A model generated the notes under the pieces. That model did no database searches. It was not told the DNA's origin and saw only the letters and a program-made list of their open reading frames with translations. From positions 60,922,966-60,986,965 of the forward strand of contig OX393576.1 in NCBI GenBank assembly GCA_947652605.1: a stretch of 64,000 nucleotides of DNA, given 5' to 3'. This DNA is from Elmis aenea (taxonomy: Eukaryota; Arthropoda; Insecta; Coleoptera; Elmidae). Shown in pieces: positions 32,770 through 46,180 of the stretch (position 1 is its first letter; each line of letters starts with the position of its first letter). The translations under genes and the position numbers were made by a program.

Positions 32770-33690
32770 GTTGGCATCCTTTACGGCTACCCCAAAATGG
32801 TGCCTAAAAATGGTAATTTTTGCGGTCGCGTTGGTCATTGAACTGTGTGGGAAAAATCGAAACTGCTTTAGTTTTTGATGCGTGCATCCCTTGCAAGTTA
32901 AATGGTGCAAAGTTTTTGTAAATAAATCTAATGGTGGCGAAAAAAAAAACACGAAAAACGAAACTCCTGTAAAAGCGGTTTTTCCTCGGAGCTTGTTCGA
33001 AAATGGAATACATCTCGGGTCACAAAAAATGCAATAAAAGTTTTTGCTTTTCATTCGAAATGTATCTCTTTGGTCTCAAAATGGGGCCAAAATATGGCCG
33101 CATCTAGTGATTTTAATGTTTTCAGTATCGTTTACGACCGCCCAAAAATAATGCTTAATAATGGTCAATTCGCGATCGCGTTGGCTATGGAACCGTGCGA
33201 ATAATCATCGCAACTCCTTTAGTTTCTGATGGGCGCATTCTTTGCGAGTAAATTGGTGTAAGTTTTTAAAAGTAGCTTTTTAGGTTTTGAAAAAGAATGA
33301 GTAAAACGAGATTCTTGTAAAAGCTGTTTTTCGAAAACTAAAAACATCTAGAGTCACCAAAAAAAACGAAATAATTTTTTGGTTTTTTATTTGACATTTC
33401 TGTCTAAAAATGTAGCCAAAAGGTGGCTGCATCTGCTGGAATCTTTTTTTTTTTAATATCGAACGCCCAAATAATATGATCCTCACAAATAACGGTCATT
33501 CTTGCGATCGCGTTGGCTATGAAACCGTGATGGAAAAACGCAACTCCTTTGGTTTCTGATGTGCGCATCTTTTGCTAGTAGATCGGTATAAAGTTTTTAA
33601 ATTAGCTTTATTGGTTCTGGAGGCAATCGGGAAAAACGAAATCCCTGTAAAAAAGGTTTTTCCTCGGAGTTCTTTAGAAAATTCAAGAAT
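32770..33690. repeat. ~340-bp tandem repeat (satellite-like), about 2.7 units
   Basis: GCGATCGCGTTGG-type words recur at about 32822 (GCGGTCGCGTTGG), 33172 and 33504, spaced ~350 and ~332 bp. Each is followed in order by an AACTCCTTTAGTTTCTGATG block, a GTGTAAGTTTTTAAA-type block, AAAACGAAAYTCTTGTAAAA and GTTTTTCCTCGGAGTT-type sequence. The units are diverged (roughly 70-75% by eye). The minus-strand frames inside (32719-33054, 33280-33486) are not conserved across units. Confidence 0.8.
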
Positions 33691-33699
33691 TTGGTAGGT

Positions 33700-36600
33700 A
33701 GCTCGCGACTAAAATTCTATCCATATAAAAATTCGATCGCGACAACAAACTAGTTGGTCGCCTCCGATATAATATGTCAAAAAATGTTATTTCTAAAGCA
33801 CTCGTGCATTGGAACTAAAAACGCTACAAACTTATGCATCCCAATAATATGTAAAGGTGTTCTTTCCTTGAAAAGTTAATTAAGTTCCTACAAGAAATAA
33901 TCAAAGACATTAAAGTTAAGTATGCAAGACTCCATGAAATGCATGGTAACGTTAAACGATTTAACCCATCCGCGCGGTAACCATTTTAAAGGACATAACA
34001 CTAAGAGCTTAACATTTTTAACACGAAATAGTATTGCTGTCTGACCTTAGAAGTTGTATTAGTAGAGCAACTTCCCAATACCGTGTTCAAAAGGAATACG
34101 TGATAAAACTACAACATTTTAACCACAAAGCCGTTTGAGTGAGTCGTGTAGGGAAACTCGGAACCGCAATTCGGAAGACCCACGAAACTCAGTCGTGCAA
34201 GTTAAAGTGCACAATGCAATTTCAGAGCAGCACAGCACAACCCAGAAATTGAAGTAATGCACTCGTTTCTCACAGATAATAAACCTTGAGACAAGAATCG
34301 CTCGGTTCTCTTAAAATTGCCTATTATGTAATGCGTTACCTTCAATATCCTCCACGACTACAAATAAACCAAACTACATCTTCTAGAGCTGTAATTACTA
34401 GGCTCAAGCCAAATTTAAAACAATTACTGACGCAACGAACACGGCCGTTGCATCTTCCTACGGAAATCACAACATTCTCTAAAAATAGATTTCTTAAATC
34501 ACGGCTAACAATTTTGGTTTTTGTCAAGACCAACAATAAGAACCATTTATTAATACAATACGTTTGCCATAATTTTCTACAGCTTGACATTTGAATACAT
34601 TTTCTTATGTCGAAACATTTATTGTAGTCGTTTATCTTTTATGTATTTTTAATTTGTTACTTTTCATAGTTTTTCAATAAAAACGATTAATTTTATTACA
34701 TAGTTAATATCCGCTTAAATTCTAAATTTATTCAAATGTCAAGCTGACATTTGCTTACATTTTGGCACTTGTTTTGCATCAGCGCGGCCTACTTCGGTGC
34801 ATACAAACGTAAATAAATGGCAACTTTTTTGAAAAGTATTGAATATCTCAACAACTACGGGGTTTAGACATAGGACAGCCCTCATAAAAATTGAAGGGGA
34901 GAAAAAAAAGCTATTTGAGGTTGAGGTTAAAATATTCACATATTTTTCCATTTTTTAAAACACATTTCATTATTTTTATAGTCTTTATTAATTATATGTA
35001 GTGTTTGTTATGTTTTATAGCAAACTAATTATTTTTACAGCAATTATTATTTTCTATAGCAAAAATTATGTTTTATAGCAATTGCACTTTTTTATAGAGA
35101 CAAAAATTTTGAAAAAATATTAATAATTTTTGAGCATCCAATTTGTACTCAATCAAATAATGCTGTATAAACATTTGTGATTATTGTAAAAATTGTACCG
35201 TAGCACAGGGAGAAGTTGACGATTGAGGTTAAGGTATAAAAACGAAAACTGAAATTCGTTTTTGGGTTTTCTTATAACTACAATGATTATTTCTCACTAT
35301 TTTTATGCTTTTTTGTTACTGCCAAATACCTTTCATTAAATATTTAATTTAAAAAAAAAACGCTGTAGATGTGCATATCAATACCTTCTATAGTCTTCAT
35401 TAAACTCAGTTAAATGTAACTTTTTGTTAAGGAAATCTAGCTAATAAGAAAGAGCCGCTAAGATCCCACAGCATTCCATTGATTTAGCAACTTTACTACC
35501 GTGCTCACAGGATCTTGTTTCGCACAATTAAACTACAACTAATTTGCCTTTTTGATTCCTTAACATTTAACGACCCTGCAGGGAATTTTAGCATCCACAA
35601 TGAAACACCGCAAGTGCCCGCAGTTAATTATCAAAACGCCAAGACTTGCATTACAATGAAATAACAGATTGGTTGAGATAATTCATTATTATTTATTTTA
35701 TCTATTGGGGGCTTTTTATTGATTATAAAATTATGCTTGCAGCTTATAAATTAAGGTGAGGTTGTTAAACTAGACAATTTGGATCCTTATAAGCATTATC
35801 GATGGATATAATAAAATTAATTTTTTAATTTACCAAACTGCAAGAATATTACCAACCCTAAAACAAAAAATTTATAAAAAAATACCATATGAAATTTTTA
35901 AAAGTGAAACAGTTGATATTAATTTTCAAATAACACCAAAATATCTCAATGTACTAGAATATTTTAACAAATACCTAAGAGATAAATTGCGGGCTTTTAT
36001 TCTGTAGAATGTGGTGTAGCGACGTCTTGTTTTGGCCACTCCTACTTTATTTTTAACTTAAAGTGCCACAAAAAAACTTAATTGAGGTTTGACACACTAA
36101 ATGTTGTTAATACGGGACACAAAACAGAATCTAATTTAAAAATAATCGTATATAAATTAATTTGCGCTACACCTGATACGGTACGTTTGTCCATCGACAA
36201 TCTGTGACAACTGCAATAATAAAAAGTGTATTACATTTGGTATATTCTCAGCACTTAAGTTTTTCGTGCTAGTAATATGTAACCACAAAGAAATGTGAAT
36301 GGATTCAAGCAATTGCACAGTAGGAATTTCAATTTCAATCTATTGTATCGAACGTTTCTCTTATTTTTATTTTTGTCTGTCCAAGTATACGACAAGCTTT
36401 TGCAATAAAACTCAGATGCATTTACAAATGAACCAAAGATTCCGTAGCCACTAGACGTTAAGACACAACATTGGCCACAACTGAAATGTTATTTAAGATA
36501 TCATATAATCATTACGGGACTACGTACAAACTGCACGTTTTTGTACAATAAAAATTTTCACAAAATTAAATACTCATTGTTTAACGATTATGATAGGAAC

Positions 36601-37027
36601 TAACATCACTAGATCGCTAACCAACGTAAACAGAACATCAACAATATACTTACATAACAATTGAGCTAATTTCTTGGGAATGTTTGCCATTATTTTTAGT
36701 GAGTTGTAGACACTGAATGCATCGGCTCGTTAAACTGTACACGAAGCTACAATTAAATGGGAGTAATTTTGGGGGAAATGCTTTTTAAATATTCAGAAAT
36801 GTTTTAGCTATGAGAAAAGCAACCTAGTTATAACCGTTATAAAAAAACGCATACCTAAACAATTTGAAAAGTATTGTTCAACAATTTAAGGAAAATTACA
36901 GTTATTTACGTTATCATATCTTTAAAGAACAAGAAAGTAGACTATAAATGCCCCTTATAGAGGTCACAAAACTATTTTAAGAATAAATATTGCTCCTCGC
37001 GTATACAGGGTCTTCAAAGATCATATA
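33700..37027. other. Unassigned stretch, 3.3 kb
   Basis: A 102-codon plus frame at 34286-34594 overlaps an 82-codon minus frame, and neither is recognisable. 35010-35085 has degenerate TTTTATAGCAA repeats. 37007 has a partial ATACAGGGT end. No gene is supported. Confidence 0.35.
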
Positions 37028-37842
37028 CAGGGTGTTTCTTAAATATTGCGAAAAAATCGAAAAGTGATACCTTATCGAAAATTAAGGGTAGTCTTTCATA
37101 TACAATTTTTCCTTAGACGTCTCCTTTCGGAGTTAAACCTCCCTAAAGGGGAGCGGTAAAATTAGGTTTTAATTTTATTTCTCAAATTAGGATAAATGTA
37201 GGAGAATTATATTTGGTATATGTCTTACACTTATTAAAAGGTTTCCCTTAGTATTAAATAATTTATTTAGAAACTAGTTTTTCTTGTAAAACCTACAGTT
37301 TTTGAGTAAAAAATAAAATAAGTAAACATGAACCATCAAATATTCCAATATAAAATGATTCATTTTGGAGGTTGCCATGGTTTGATTATGTTCATATTGG
37401 GTAGAACTGACGGGCGTATTAGCATTGTTGCCGCGTAAACGTCACAATGAATTACACCCGTCACTTCTACCCTATATGAACATAAACAAACCATGTTTAC
37501 TACGACTGCCTTAAAAAAAAAGTTGTTTTGTCAAATATCTTGCAAGGTAATTTATAAATAAAAATCTGACTATCGCCATCTTATAGCAAATAAAATCTAC
37601 AAAACATTTTTCTTTTGGCGTTTCTGTGTATTCGCAACAATAGCTGAGATATTTAAGTTTATAAATTTCGATCGATTTCGGTTTTTTTGTTATATCACGT
37701 AAGCCATGGAATTTTTAAACAAAACATGATCTTCACTAAAATACACTCCTAAATAGCAAACTTTTATCCCATTCAACCAACCTTGTATTTTCAATATTTA
37801 CGGAGATAGCAATAGTGTCCCATGGAAAAGTGAAACACCCTG
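37028..37842. mobile_element. TIR element, family CAGGGTGTTTC (815 bp) with nested palindrome
   Basis: The ends are CAGGGTGTTTCTTAAAT at 37028 and the inverted TGAAACACCCTG ending at 37842, flanked by ATATA / TATAT. Only the outermost ~12 bp are inverted. The left half matches a second copy at 40986-41440. A separate palindrome at 37375-37496 sits inside and is absent from the other copy, so it is likely a nested insertion. No transposase is seen. Confidence 0.78.
37375..37496. repeat. Nested 40-bp-arm palindrome
   Basis: CCATGGTTTGATTATGTTCA, then TATTGGGTAGAACTGACGGG (37375-37414), is mirrored by CCCGTCACTTCTACCCTATA, then TGAACATAAACAAACCATG (37457-37495). The copy at 40986 diverges from this element at the same CCATTGGTTTG point. 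Confidence 0.8.
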
Positions 37843-37849
37843 TATATAA

Positions 37850-38420
37850 AACGGTTAATAACGTTCTCCGATGTTTTCCGATTTCCAATTTCCATCTTTG
37901 TCGGTCATTATATCGTCCATCCTCTTCTAGTTCTCTCTCCCTCATGTCCTTGCCATACCTTCTCTCCAACTTCCTCTTGGTCTGCCTGGTTTTCTTCTGC
38001 CTTTGTGCTGTCAATTTAGAATTTGTTTTGGGATTCTATCTTCAGCCATTCGCTGTACATGTTCGTACCATATTAACTGTTTATTTCTGATGTCATCTGT
38101 AATCGTATGTGCAATATGCATTATTTCCCTTAAACGCTCGTTTGTTATTTTTTTTTCGTCTGGATCTTTCTGCCGCTCTTCTCCAAAAATCCAATTCGGT
38201 TGCTTTCAATATACATTCTGTTTTGTTATTTAGCGGCCATACTTCGAAGCTGTAGGTTATGATACTTTTTATTATGGTATTAAAGATTTGTTTATTATTT
38301 TTCTTTGTGATATTTTTGTCCGATATATCGAGATTGCTGCTCTTTCCAGTCTGTTCCTTTTTTTTTTTTGCTATATCGTCCAGCTTGCCCTCTCGTGACC
38401 CCAACCCCAACTATTTATAT
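37850..38420 (-). pseudogene. LINE (RTE-like) polymerase C-terminal relic
   Basis: The minus strand starts with DIAKKKKEQTGKSSNLDISD (38350-38300). It then reads FNTIIKSIITYSFEVWPLNN and KTECILKATELDFWRRAAE (38290-38170), which is the thumb region 'K..LI.PI.TY..EVW.L......L.A.E..FWRR'. A shifted frame reads WYEHVQRMAEDRIPKQ and KPGRPRGSW-like sequence (38070-37970), matching the W.GH..RM...R.P and GRPR..W motifs of RTE-like elements. There are several frameshifts and no active-site region. The minus-strand frames at 38093-38410 and 37736-38014 are its largest pieces. Confidence 0.8.
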
Positions 38421-40985
38421 TAGTTGCAATCTTTTATGTTTTCTCCATCTTCTAATATTAAATCTTGTTGCTGTCTACCTATACAAATATCAATTTTCAT
38501 TACCTAACTAAAAAACAATTATCTCAAAAATTTTTTTATTATTATAAATGGCAGAAAAAGTTCCAAATGACTTTGTAGGTTTTGGTGTTTAATAAAATCA
38601 TACAGGATTGTAATAGTTTAATGATAAAATCAGGTAGTAAATGATCTTATCATTGGAGTCGTGTAAATATTTCAAAACTTTTGCCAACGTTTAGTTTGGA
38701 AAAAATGTCAAGTACCTACCAAAAGGCCTTCAAGCAATCTCAATACATAAGTGACGAAGTACGAATTTCACACAGAAATATAACTAGTAATGAAAAGAGC
38801 GATGAAATTTAAAAATGACTGCAGGCGATAACACAATTTCAAAACCTTTTGTCTATTTGTTAAATATAGAAATCCTAAAATTTGTTTTTAACGTTTTTTT
38901 TTTGTAAACTATACCATGCAGCCTAAATTTAAAAGATTTAAATGAGCCGGTTTTGTTTACTAAACTTGCCCTTTCTTTGATATGTGACTAGATGAAAATA
39001 TGTTCGGGAATTCAGATAAAACAATGAAGAAATAAATCTTCAACAAAGTATTTTTAGAGCTTTTTTATATTTATAAAGACCAACATTCTCTTTATAGTAT
39101 AAGACAAAATATGATAGCGACTAATGCGTGGGTGTGTTGTATTTATAAAGAATGTGAATATAATATAAAATAAATGTGAGATACAGACAGCATTGCTTTA
39201 AAGAACTGATCTAGTTCCTGGTTATGCTGCAACGATTTATGATCAACCGTCTGAAATTACACTAGGGGACCGAAAGTTACACGGACTGCGTGAAAATGCC
39301 GAAGATAACCAATCACGTTTATGCTAATCAATTGAATGGAAGCAATTACTCAATAGGTCTAGTTCTTCCAAGCGTCTGTTGAGAAACGGAGCTGGAAGCG
39401 TTAGACCACTCTCGGCGCTATGCAAATCTGGGGAGAACAGGAAATGGTCGATGGTAAGTCACCATATGGTCGGAACGCCGTTTGCAAGGGCAGTGAACGT
39501 GGAGCTCTAGAATCGGACGCATATGAATATTCAAACGATGTGAACGACTTAGCAAAACAATAACTAGAGAATGGCCTGTGCAGATGACGCTCGACTTTAT
39601 AGGTTGCCGTTCCGAAATGGGATGCGCAAGACCGCGACCGCTCAAAAAAATCAAGCAAAAAACCTCGAACGAACGTAAATTTATGTAACCCTGCATTTCT
39701 GATATTTATTACTGTCATAAACATACATCTTTTATAGCGTTCTCATATGTTGAAATGAATCACATCCTATGTGCACGCGCGTTTAAATTGAATCACAACA
39801 ATTTTAAATTGGTCGCGCTTAGAAAAATAAGGAATACGCTAACTCAGATATATTGCGCCAACAATATTATACCAAAGCGGGGACCCGCGACACAACCTCT
39901 GTGATATATTTTTCAGTTATATGGTCTATATTGTTTTCTGTAATACGGTATTATATTTCGCTAGTGGCGTGTGAATCGCATGATCACGAAATAATATTCC
40001 AGTCACCCACGCAGAAGGTATAATCCGCAAGGCGACAATAACCTTAAACTTCTCATTCAATACTTTTTCGATACAATTTCTAAAAGACCCTTCCTTTCAA
40101 CAAAACCGTAAGCGAACTAGCCTCCTCGTATACTGCCGACACGCCGACAGTACTCTGATTCTCACGGACGGAAATGAATATCGGAATGCATTTGTTTAGA
40201 CTAGACGGATAAAATATGCGTAATTATAATTTATTTTGAACAAGTGGTACGATTAGCGCTTATTAGACGTATATGGAACACCGTAGATTACAAACAACCC
40301 ACTTTTATACCAGCGATAACGGGAATACCACCTACTCTTCCTGGATTTCTATAACGGATGGTCAGCGACGATAAGTTCATCAGCGGTTATTAAAAAAAAA
40401 CATGACAAATGTGGGATACGTCATTTGCTGCATACGTTGCTTATTAAAATGCCGCTTCCGCACTGCAAGTCTTCACACAACCAGCGACTTATAGCGCCTA
40501 AGGAGACCATATCTTTTTGCTTATTCCGCACATACATGAACTCATAAGCTTTTTCAGTAATTTTATTTACTACTACAAATGAAATTAATTAGGTTAAGTT
40601 AAAAAGCAGTGTTAATGGATATCAACAAAAAATGCGTTCGTATATGTTGGTGCTGTAAACGTTAATTAGTGTACGTGTACAATAGTTTCCCAACATTACT
40701 AACTATAAGAAAACACTACGTGATACAACAGTCTACTTTGTTGATGGTTCAGCAAAAATGTTATAAAATAAACAAATGATGAAATTATTATCTATCATCA
40801 AGACAGCGCCCTGCCCTATTATGTCGCTGGCATGAATCCACATACCAAGCCTTGTTTCCCGTACATGCAATATGCCCGAAAGTCAAACAAAAAATACCAA
40901 TGCAAAAATTAAATATGCCCCATTCATTACTTGTTAAATAAATATAATGTACAAGTCAGCTTAATTTAAAATTAAACACATTATA
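38421..40985. other. Unassigned; less AT-rich island near 39240-40560
   Basis: This island has more CG dinucleotides than the surrounding DNA. Overlapping ~100-codon minus frames lie at 39401-39724, without recognisable motifs. It could be a regulatory or exonic island or an old element; nothing decides it. Confidence 0.35.
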
Positions 40986-41440
40986 CAGGGTGTTTCATAA
41001 ATATTGCAAAAAAATTCAGGTGGTGATTCCTTACTGAAAATAAAGGGGGGTCTTTCATATAATTTTTTTCCCTTAGACGTCTTCTTTCTGCGTAAAATTA
41101 GATTTTATTTTATTCCTCAAATTTGGATTAATGTAGAAGAATGATATTTAGTACTTAGATGTTAAACGGTTCCCCATAGTAATATTTTTAATCATCACCC
41201 ACCTTCACAGGGGGCTGAAAAGTGCGACCCGTGTTGGTTTTCTTATCAGAACTTTTTGGTGGGTTAAAATGTTGCTATTTTAAAATATTTTTTTTTAAAT
41301 TGATTTATTTAGAAACTTTTTTTGTTCTTTGGTTGTTCTCTTAAAACCTACCGTTGTTGAGTAAAAAATAAAACAAGTCAACATGAACCATCAAATATTC
41401 AAATATGAAACGACTCATTTTGGTGGTTTCCATTGGTTTG
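40986..41440 (+). mobile_element. TIR family CAGGGTGTTTC, 3'-truncated copy
   Basis: It begins TATA then CAGGGTGTTTCATAAATATT. It follows the left half of the element at 37028 through CCCTTAGACGTCT, AATTTGGATTAATGTAG and AACATGAACCATCAAATATT. It stops matching at the CCATTGGTTTG point near 41440. A ~100-bp segment near 41190-41290 is absent from the other copy. No right end is present. Confidence 0.8.
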
Positions 41441-42895
41441 TTAGAAAACACAAATCTATTATGCCTTACAGTATTTTTAAATATATTGAAATGTTAACCC
41501 TTAAATAACTTCCAACAAAAAAAGGACTTGCTCCACTTTTAAAATAAACGGCTCACATAACAAATAAGACTCCGAGAAAGAGAAGTAATATTAAGCTCGA
41601 TTGAGATGAAAATTACAGTAAATCAATTTAATTAGTGTAATTAAGATGTTCAACTTAATAAGTAAATTATCAACAAGAAACAAGACGACACCAATGAAGT
41701 ATGCATTTCCTCGATATAAAACCGATTGACTTTGATCTAATTATATAATAACTTTAATATTAACGTGTATAACAATAAAGAAATTTAACAGTGATTGAAA
41801 TACGAATAAAACGCCAATCAAATTAATAATTCCGTGTTATGGGTAGTTTAATGGCTATAATGAAGGTATTATAAACATATAATTAAGTTTAGACAAAAAC
41901 ATAGGATGCTAATGTTTGCTCGATCAACCACAACGTTGATTAAAGGCCAAAGTACATCCAATCAATACGAGACAAACATATGGGACGCTATTTCAGGAAA
42001 TTAAACAAGTGATTAAATTAATTAAGCAAATCGCAGTTTGGACACAAACATTTTAATGCAAGTAAATACCATTCTAACGGTAAATAGTTATTAATATTAA
42101 ACTATTAAATAATTAATGGTAACGTTAACATCTTTTAGGTGCACGCAACCAAAATTAACAACAAAGCGATAATCGTAATTAAAATTAGCAGACAAAAATT
42201 ATGTACAGTGAGCATATGCTGCTGTTATCACACGCTATTTGATCTATAACTTCCTTGTTTACTGTACATTTAAACTTGTACTATAAATACAAAATTATAA
42301 GAAACATTTACCTCAAAAAATGTACCTTCAAATTTTTGCTTTACAAGTTTATGTGAAACATAGCGAATTTTATATTACCGGGAAAGGTGTAATTATTAAG
42401 AATAAAAAATAATATTATACAGTTCTGCGTTAGCTGTCACGATACATAACAGAACCTATTTAAAAGGTTCCCCTCAAAAGCCGTACAAAGCTTTATCTCA
42501 ACCCTGCAGTAAACAGGTGTACGCTCAACAAAAAAAAAAGAGGTAAAACTATCAGTCTATTCATACAAACTGTGCGCTTTAATTTTAAAGTTTAATTAGA
42601 ACGTTGTATTGTCTTGGAAACTAATTAACTCTAGATAAACATTTAATTAAACTATATTATACTTTAGGTAGTCTAATTTATCAATCAACTACTGTTCGAA
42701 CAAGAGCAATACAGATGTTGAACTTTTTTATTCTGCAATGACAAATAATTTCTTTTTAGAATGCATCCCTAAGTGACGTCGGTACAATGTGCAACTTGAA
42801 GAATGTATTTGTAATAAAATACAAATTTAATTAGTATAACGTATGGCTAGCATTCGAAAAAGTATTTTATACCACACATTTACCATCTACTACAA
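41441..42895. other. Unassigned AT-rich stretch
   Basis: Nothing is supported here. Confidence 0.4.
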
Positions 42896-44193
42896 CTAGG
42901 ATGGGCCAGACATCACTTTAACATTTGAAATTAAATTCACTTTTTTGCTATGAAATTTATTTAATATTTTTTTCAGATTCTTAAAATATAGAATTTGGAA
43001 ATAAATTATGGATAAATTTACGACAGAACAATGTGTAAAACTAATTGAGTTTTACTTAAAAAAAACATCAGCGCTCCATTGTTCGTAGTTCGTACTAAGA
43101 GAGCATACATGCGACATTTTGAAGAAAGAAGTCTTCCATCAAAACCAGCGATATTGGGCCTGATTCGGCGTTTTTAACAGCCAGGTTCCGACCAGGATCT
43201 TTCACGGACTGAAAGACCCCGCTTAGCTCGTTCCTAGAAAAATATTTAGCAGAGCATTGATGAAGAGCCAGGGATATCCACTCGACGGCGTTCTCAAGAG
43301 CTTGAAATCATCCACAGTTCTTTGAGGCGCACACAGAGATCTTAAAATGTTTCCATACAAGGTCCAATTATTACAGGACCTAAAGCTGATAGATCTTTAA
43401 ACATGGCTAAACTATTGTGTCCATATTCGAAAGAAGTCCAGAGAAGACGTCAATTTTATTAACAAACTGATTATGGGAGACGAAGCCCATTTTCACTTAA
43501 ATGGCTTTGTGGACAGACAACATACCAGATTTTTGGGAACTGATAATCTCAGAGTCATTCATCAACGAGACCAACTGAAAGTCACGGTTTGGTGCGGAAT
43601 TACATCAGAAAGGGTGCGTGGTCCGTACTTTTTTAAGGATAATAATGGGAATACGGTCACGATTATCGGCGAAAGATATCGCAAATTTTGAGAAATTTTG
43701 TGCTTCCCTTTATTAAGAACACACCTGGAATGTGGTGGCAGCAAAATGAAGCAACTGCTTTCTCAGCCCGAGAGTCCATGCAGCTGATAAGGCAAGTTTT
43801 CGGAGAAAAAATAATTTCCACAAATGCGGAGTTTCGTTGGCCGCCACGTTCCCCTGATCTGACGGCTCCAGATTTCTTTTTATGGAGATATTAGAAACAG
43901 CAAGTGTTTGTTTATAAGCCCCAAACTCTTGCTGGCCTGAAGGACAATATTCGCTAGGAAATTCGAATGATAAACAAAGCCACTTTGCAAGCAGTTATGG
44001 AGAGTGCTATAGAAAGAGCTCGCCTTCGTGAAGAGGAAAACGAGGGTCATTTAAAAGATGTTATCTTTTACGTCAAGGCCAATAACCTTTCCAAGATATC
44101 TATATTTTAATGTAAAAAAGAAAATTATAGAGTGATTAAAAGCAAAAACATTTTTTAATTTTCAGCTGATAAAGTGACTTTTGGCCCACCCTG
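42896..44193 (+). mobile_element. Mariner-like element, ~1.3 kb, near full length
   Basis: The left end reads CTAGGATGGGCCAGACATCA, then CTTTAACA. The right end, read inverted, is CAGGGTGGGCCAAAAGTCAC, then TTTATCAGCTG, followed by TA. The ends differ at several positions, so it is old. The length is typical for Tc1/mariner. It contains a single transposase relic. Its first ten terminal bases equal those of the long-TIR family at 2218-3823. Confidence 0.88.
43008..44110 (+). pseudogene. Mariner-like (probably DD41D) transposase relic
   Basis: This encoded the DDE transposase that cuts and pastes the element. It starts MDKFTTEQCVKLIEFYLKK at 43008 (DUF4817/HTH region), and stops and frameshifts follow until about 43470. 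The catalytic part is readable: MGDEAHFHLNGFVDRQH (first Asp; frame 43473-43691) and KVTVWCGITSERVRGPYFF. A second frame (43688-43894) carries GMWWQQNEATAFSA, where the second catalytic Asp is Asn, and PPRSPDLTAPDFFLWRY. Counting 41 residues from that Asn to the D of APDFF suggests a DD41D-type member. The tail ENEGHLKDVIFYVKANNLSK ends at TAA 44108. It is inactive: broken frames plus the lost Asp. Confidence 0.9.
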
Positions 44194-46172
44194 TATTTGC
44201 ACAAAAAAATAATAATTTTTGCATCACAAACTTTTATAAGTCTTAATAAAGAGATGGTTTTGTAGAAAATACAGTAACTAAATAATTTTTAAACGAAATT
44301 ATGGCATATTACACGTATGTGAATAACAACGTATCATAATAAGTTTCTCACATAGAAGCATTATGGCGACAGACAAAACGATCATAATAAATAATAATTT
44401 CACTGACGCTAATTTTGTTTACAGTTTTAAGTTACTTACCCGATGACAAGATTACAACAATAAATCTAAACAAAGTCGAACAACTTGAATAATGAATATG
44501 GTGACACAATTATGTCCCAAAAAGTAGAGGAATTAATGTTATTCAATTATCTTTTGACGGTTGCATGTGTAAGAAGTTATGAATCAAAATAAATGTTTGA
44601 ATTATGGGGCAATTAAATTTTAAGATAAATGGCAAATAAACGGCAAAACTGTATAAACAGCTGTTGTGCATGGTTTGAATCTTACCATAACCACAAAAAA
44701 CATGAATAGGTATACCTATCTTCATTGACGATTTTTTAATGTATTAGGTATATCATAACAGGCGATATAAACCAGTTTTCGTTGTTAATAAATTTGCCTA
44801 AATCTACAGGTATGTGTCAGAATTTCCAAGCGCACTTTACTTGACTGGGCAAAGACTGATAACCACTAGACAATTTTCGTTTGCTTCAAAAAATAAAGAC
44901 AACAAACTTTATACAGTATAACATGGCAGAAAAAGATGCATAAAATTGTATGAAGTACATATGTATATTCGAAATTTTTATAGATGTTAACAGTATAAGA
45001 ATATGTAAGGTAAATAAAGAAGATAAATCTATTTATCTTTAGTGATCTAACATTTAAATACTTTTTCAAAAAATGGTCAAGTATTAACTGGCTAGAAAAT
45101 TAACTTCTTTATTGAGTAATAGTAAGAACAAGTTTTGCTTTTTCACTTGAAATTGGATCGTTACCAATTACTTCATTTAGATTTAAAAACTCAACAAACG
45201 GCCATTAACAACTTTCACTTTTTATGGTCATGCTCGCTCGTCGAGGGTATTTTCTTAGTAAATAAATTTATTAGGGTATAAAATAATAGCCACTCTTTGA
45301 GTAATAATTATTCTACTGAAAGCTCGAGGTATCTCCTAATGAACGGATCTGCGATATTTCTTTTAACATCTTTTTAGTCCATTTCTTTGAATAAAACTCA
45401 GATGTTTGTTGGGAATGCAAATGAAATCAACTATACTTTCTTTTGATTTTTCTTTTACCGTCAAACTTTTTTTCATGCGGTAAATTCCTTTTTACGACGC
45501 CACGACGCAAAAACGAACAGAAAGAAGTAAACTTCCACCAACCACTTTCAAAATACCATTCATAAACAAAATTTAGAACCGTGTTGAACTCTTGCCTTTG
45601 TCTTTTCCGCAAAATGATCTACATAACAAAGGAAAAGATATAAGCCTGGTAGTTCGTGGGCTTCCAAAATTTATTTAAAAGCGCGCTGAGAGTTCGCGGT
45701 ATTTGGGGTGTAGTATCCTCTTAAACAAACACAAAAATAGCTTGTTAATAGGTCTTTCGTGGCTCGTTATTCTCACCGACTGTTTCATAATTTGGACTGA
45801 ATTAAGCAACTCGTTTAATATAAAATCCGTCAGTGTGATGGAAGTTTTGATTAAGTTATGATTGAAATGTTATTTTTTCTCTTTTTATACCTTCTTTTGT
45901 GGGCGCATCTTCGTTCATAAATTTTAATTATTATTCGGCCGCATCGGAAGTTTTCATTTGTCATTTACCTACTCCTATTTGCATGCTTTAATGGCGACTT
46001 TTAATCCAGTGAACCATTAATTATTACATCGAGGCACTAATATTGCAATATTTATAGAGTTACTTAAGAAACAAATGCCTTGTTGTTACAAAAATTACCA
46101 GGGGTCGTCGTCACTCATATAGGTAGTGTAAATTGCCCCTCACACATGGTCCAACCCACTCATTTTCTGTTA
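44194..46172. other. Unassigned AT-rich stretch
   Basis: Small frames (44543-44725, 44866-45069, 45427-45612, all minus) have no recognisable content. Confidence 0.4.
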
Positions 46173-46180
46173 CCCTCAAG

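Noticed and set aside
34286..34594. 102-codon plus-strand ORF
   Set aside because: No recognisable motif and an equally open minus-strand frame; no supporting context.
39401..39724. Two overlapping ~100-codon minus ORFs
   Set aside because: Overlap in different frames with no motif; cannot choose either as a gene.
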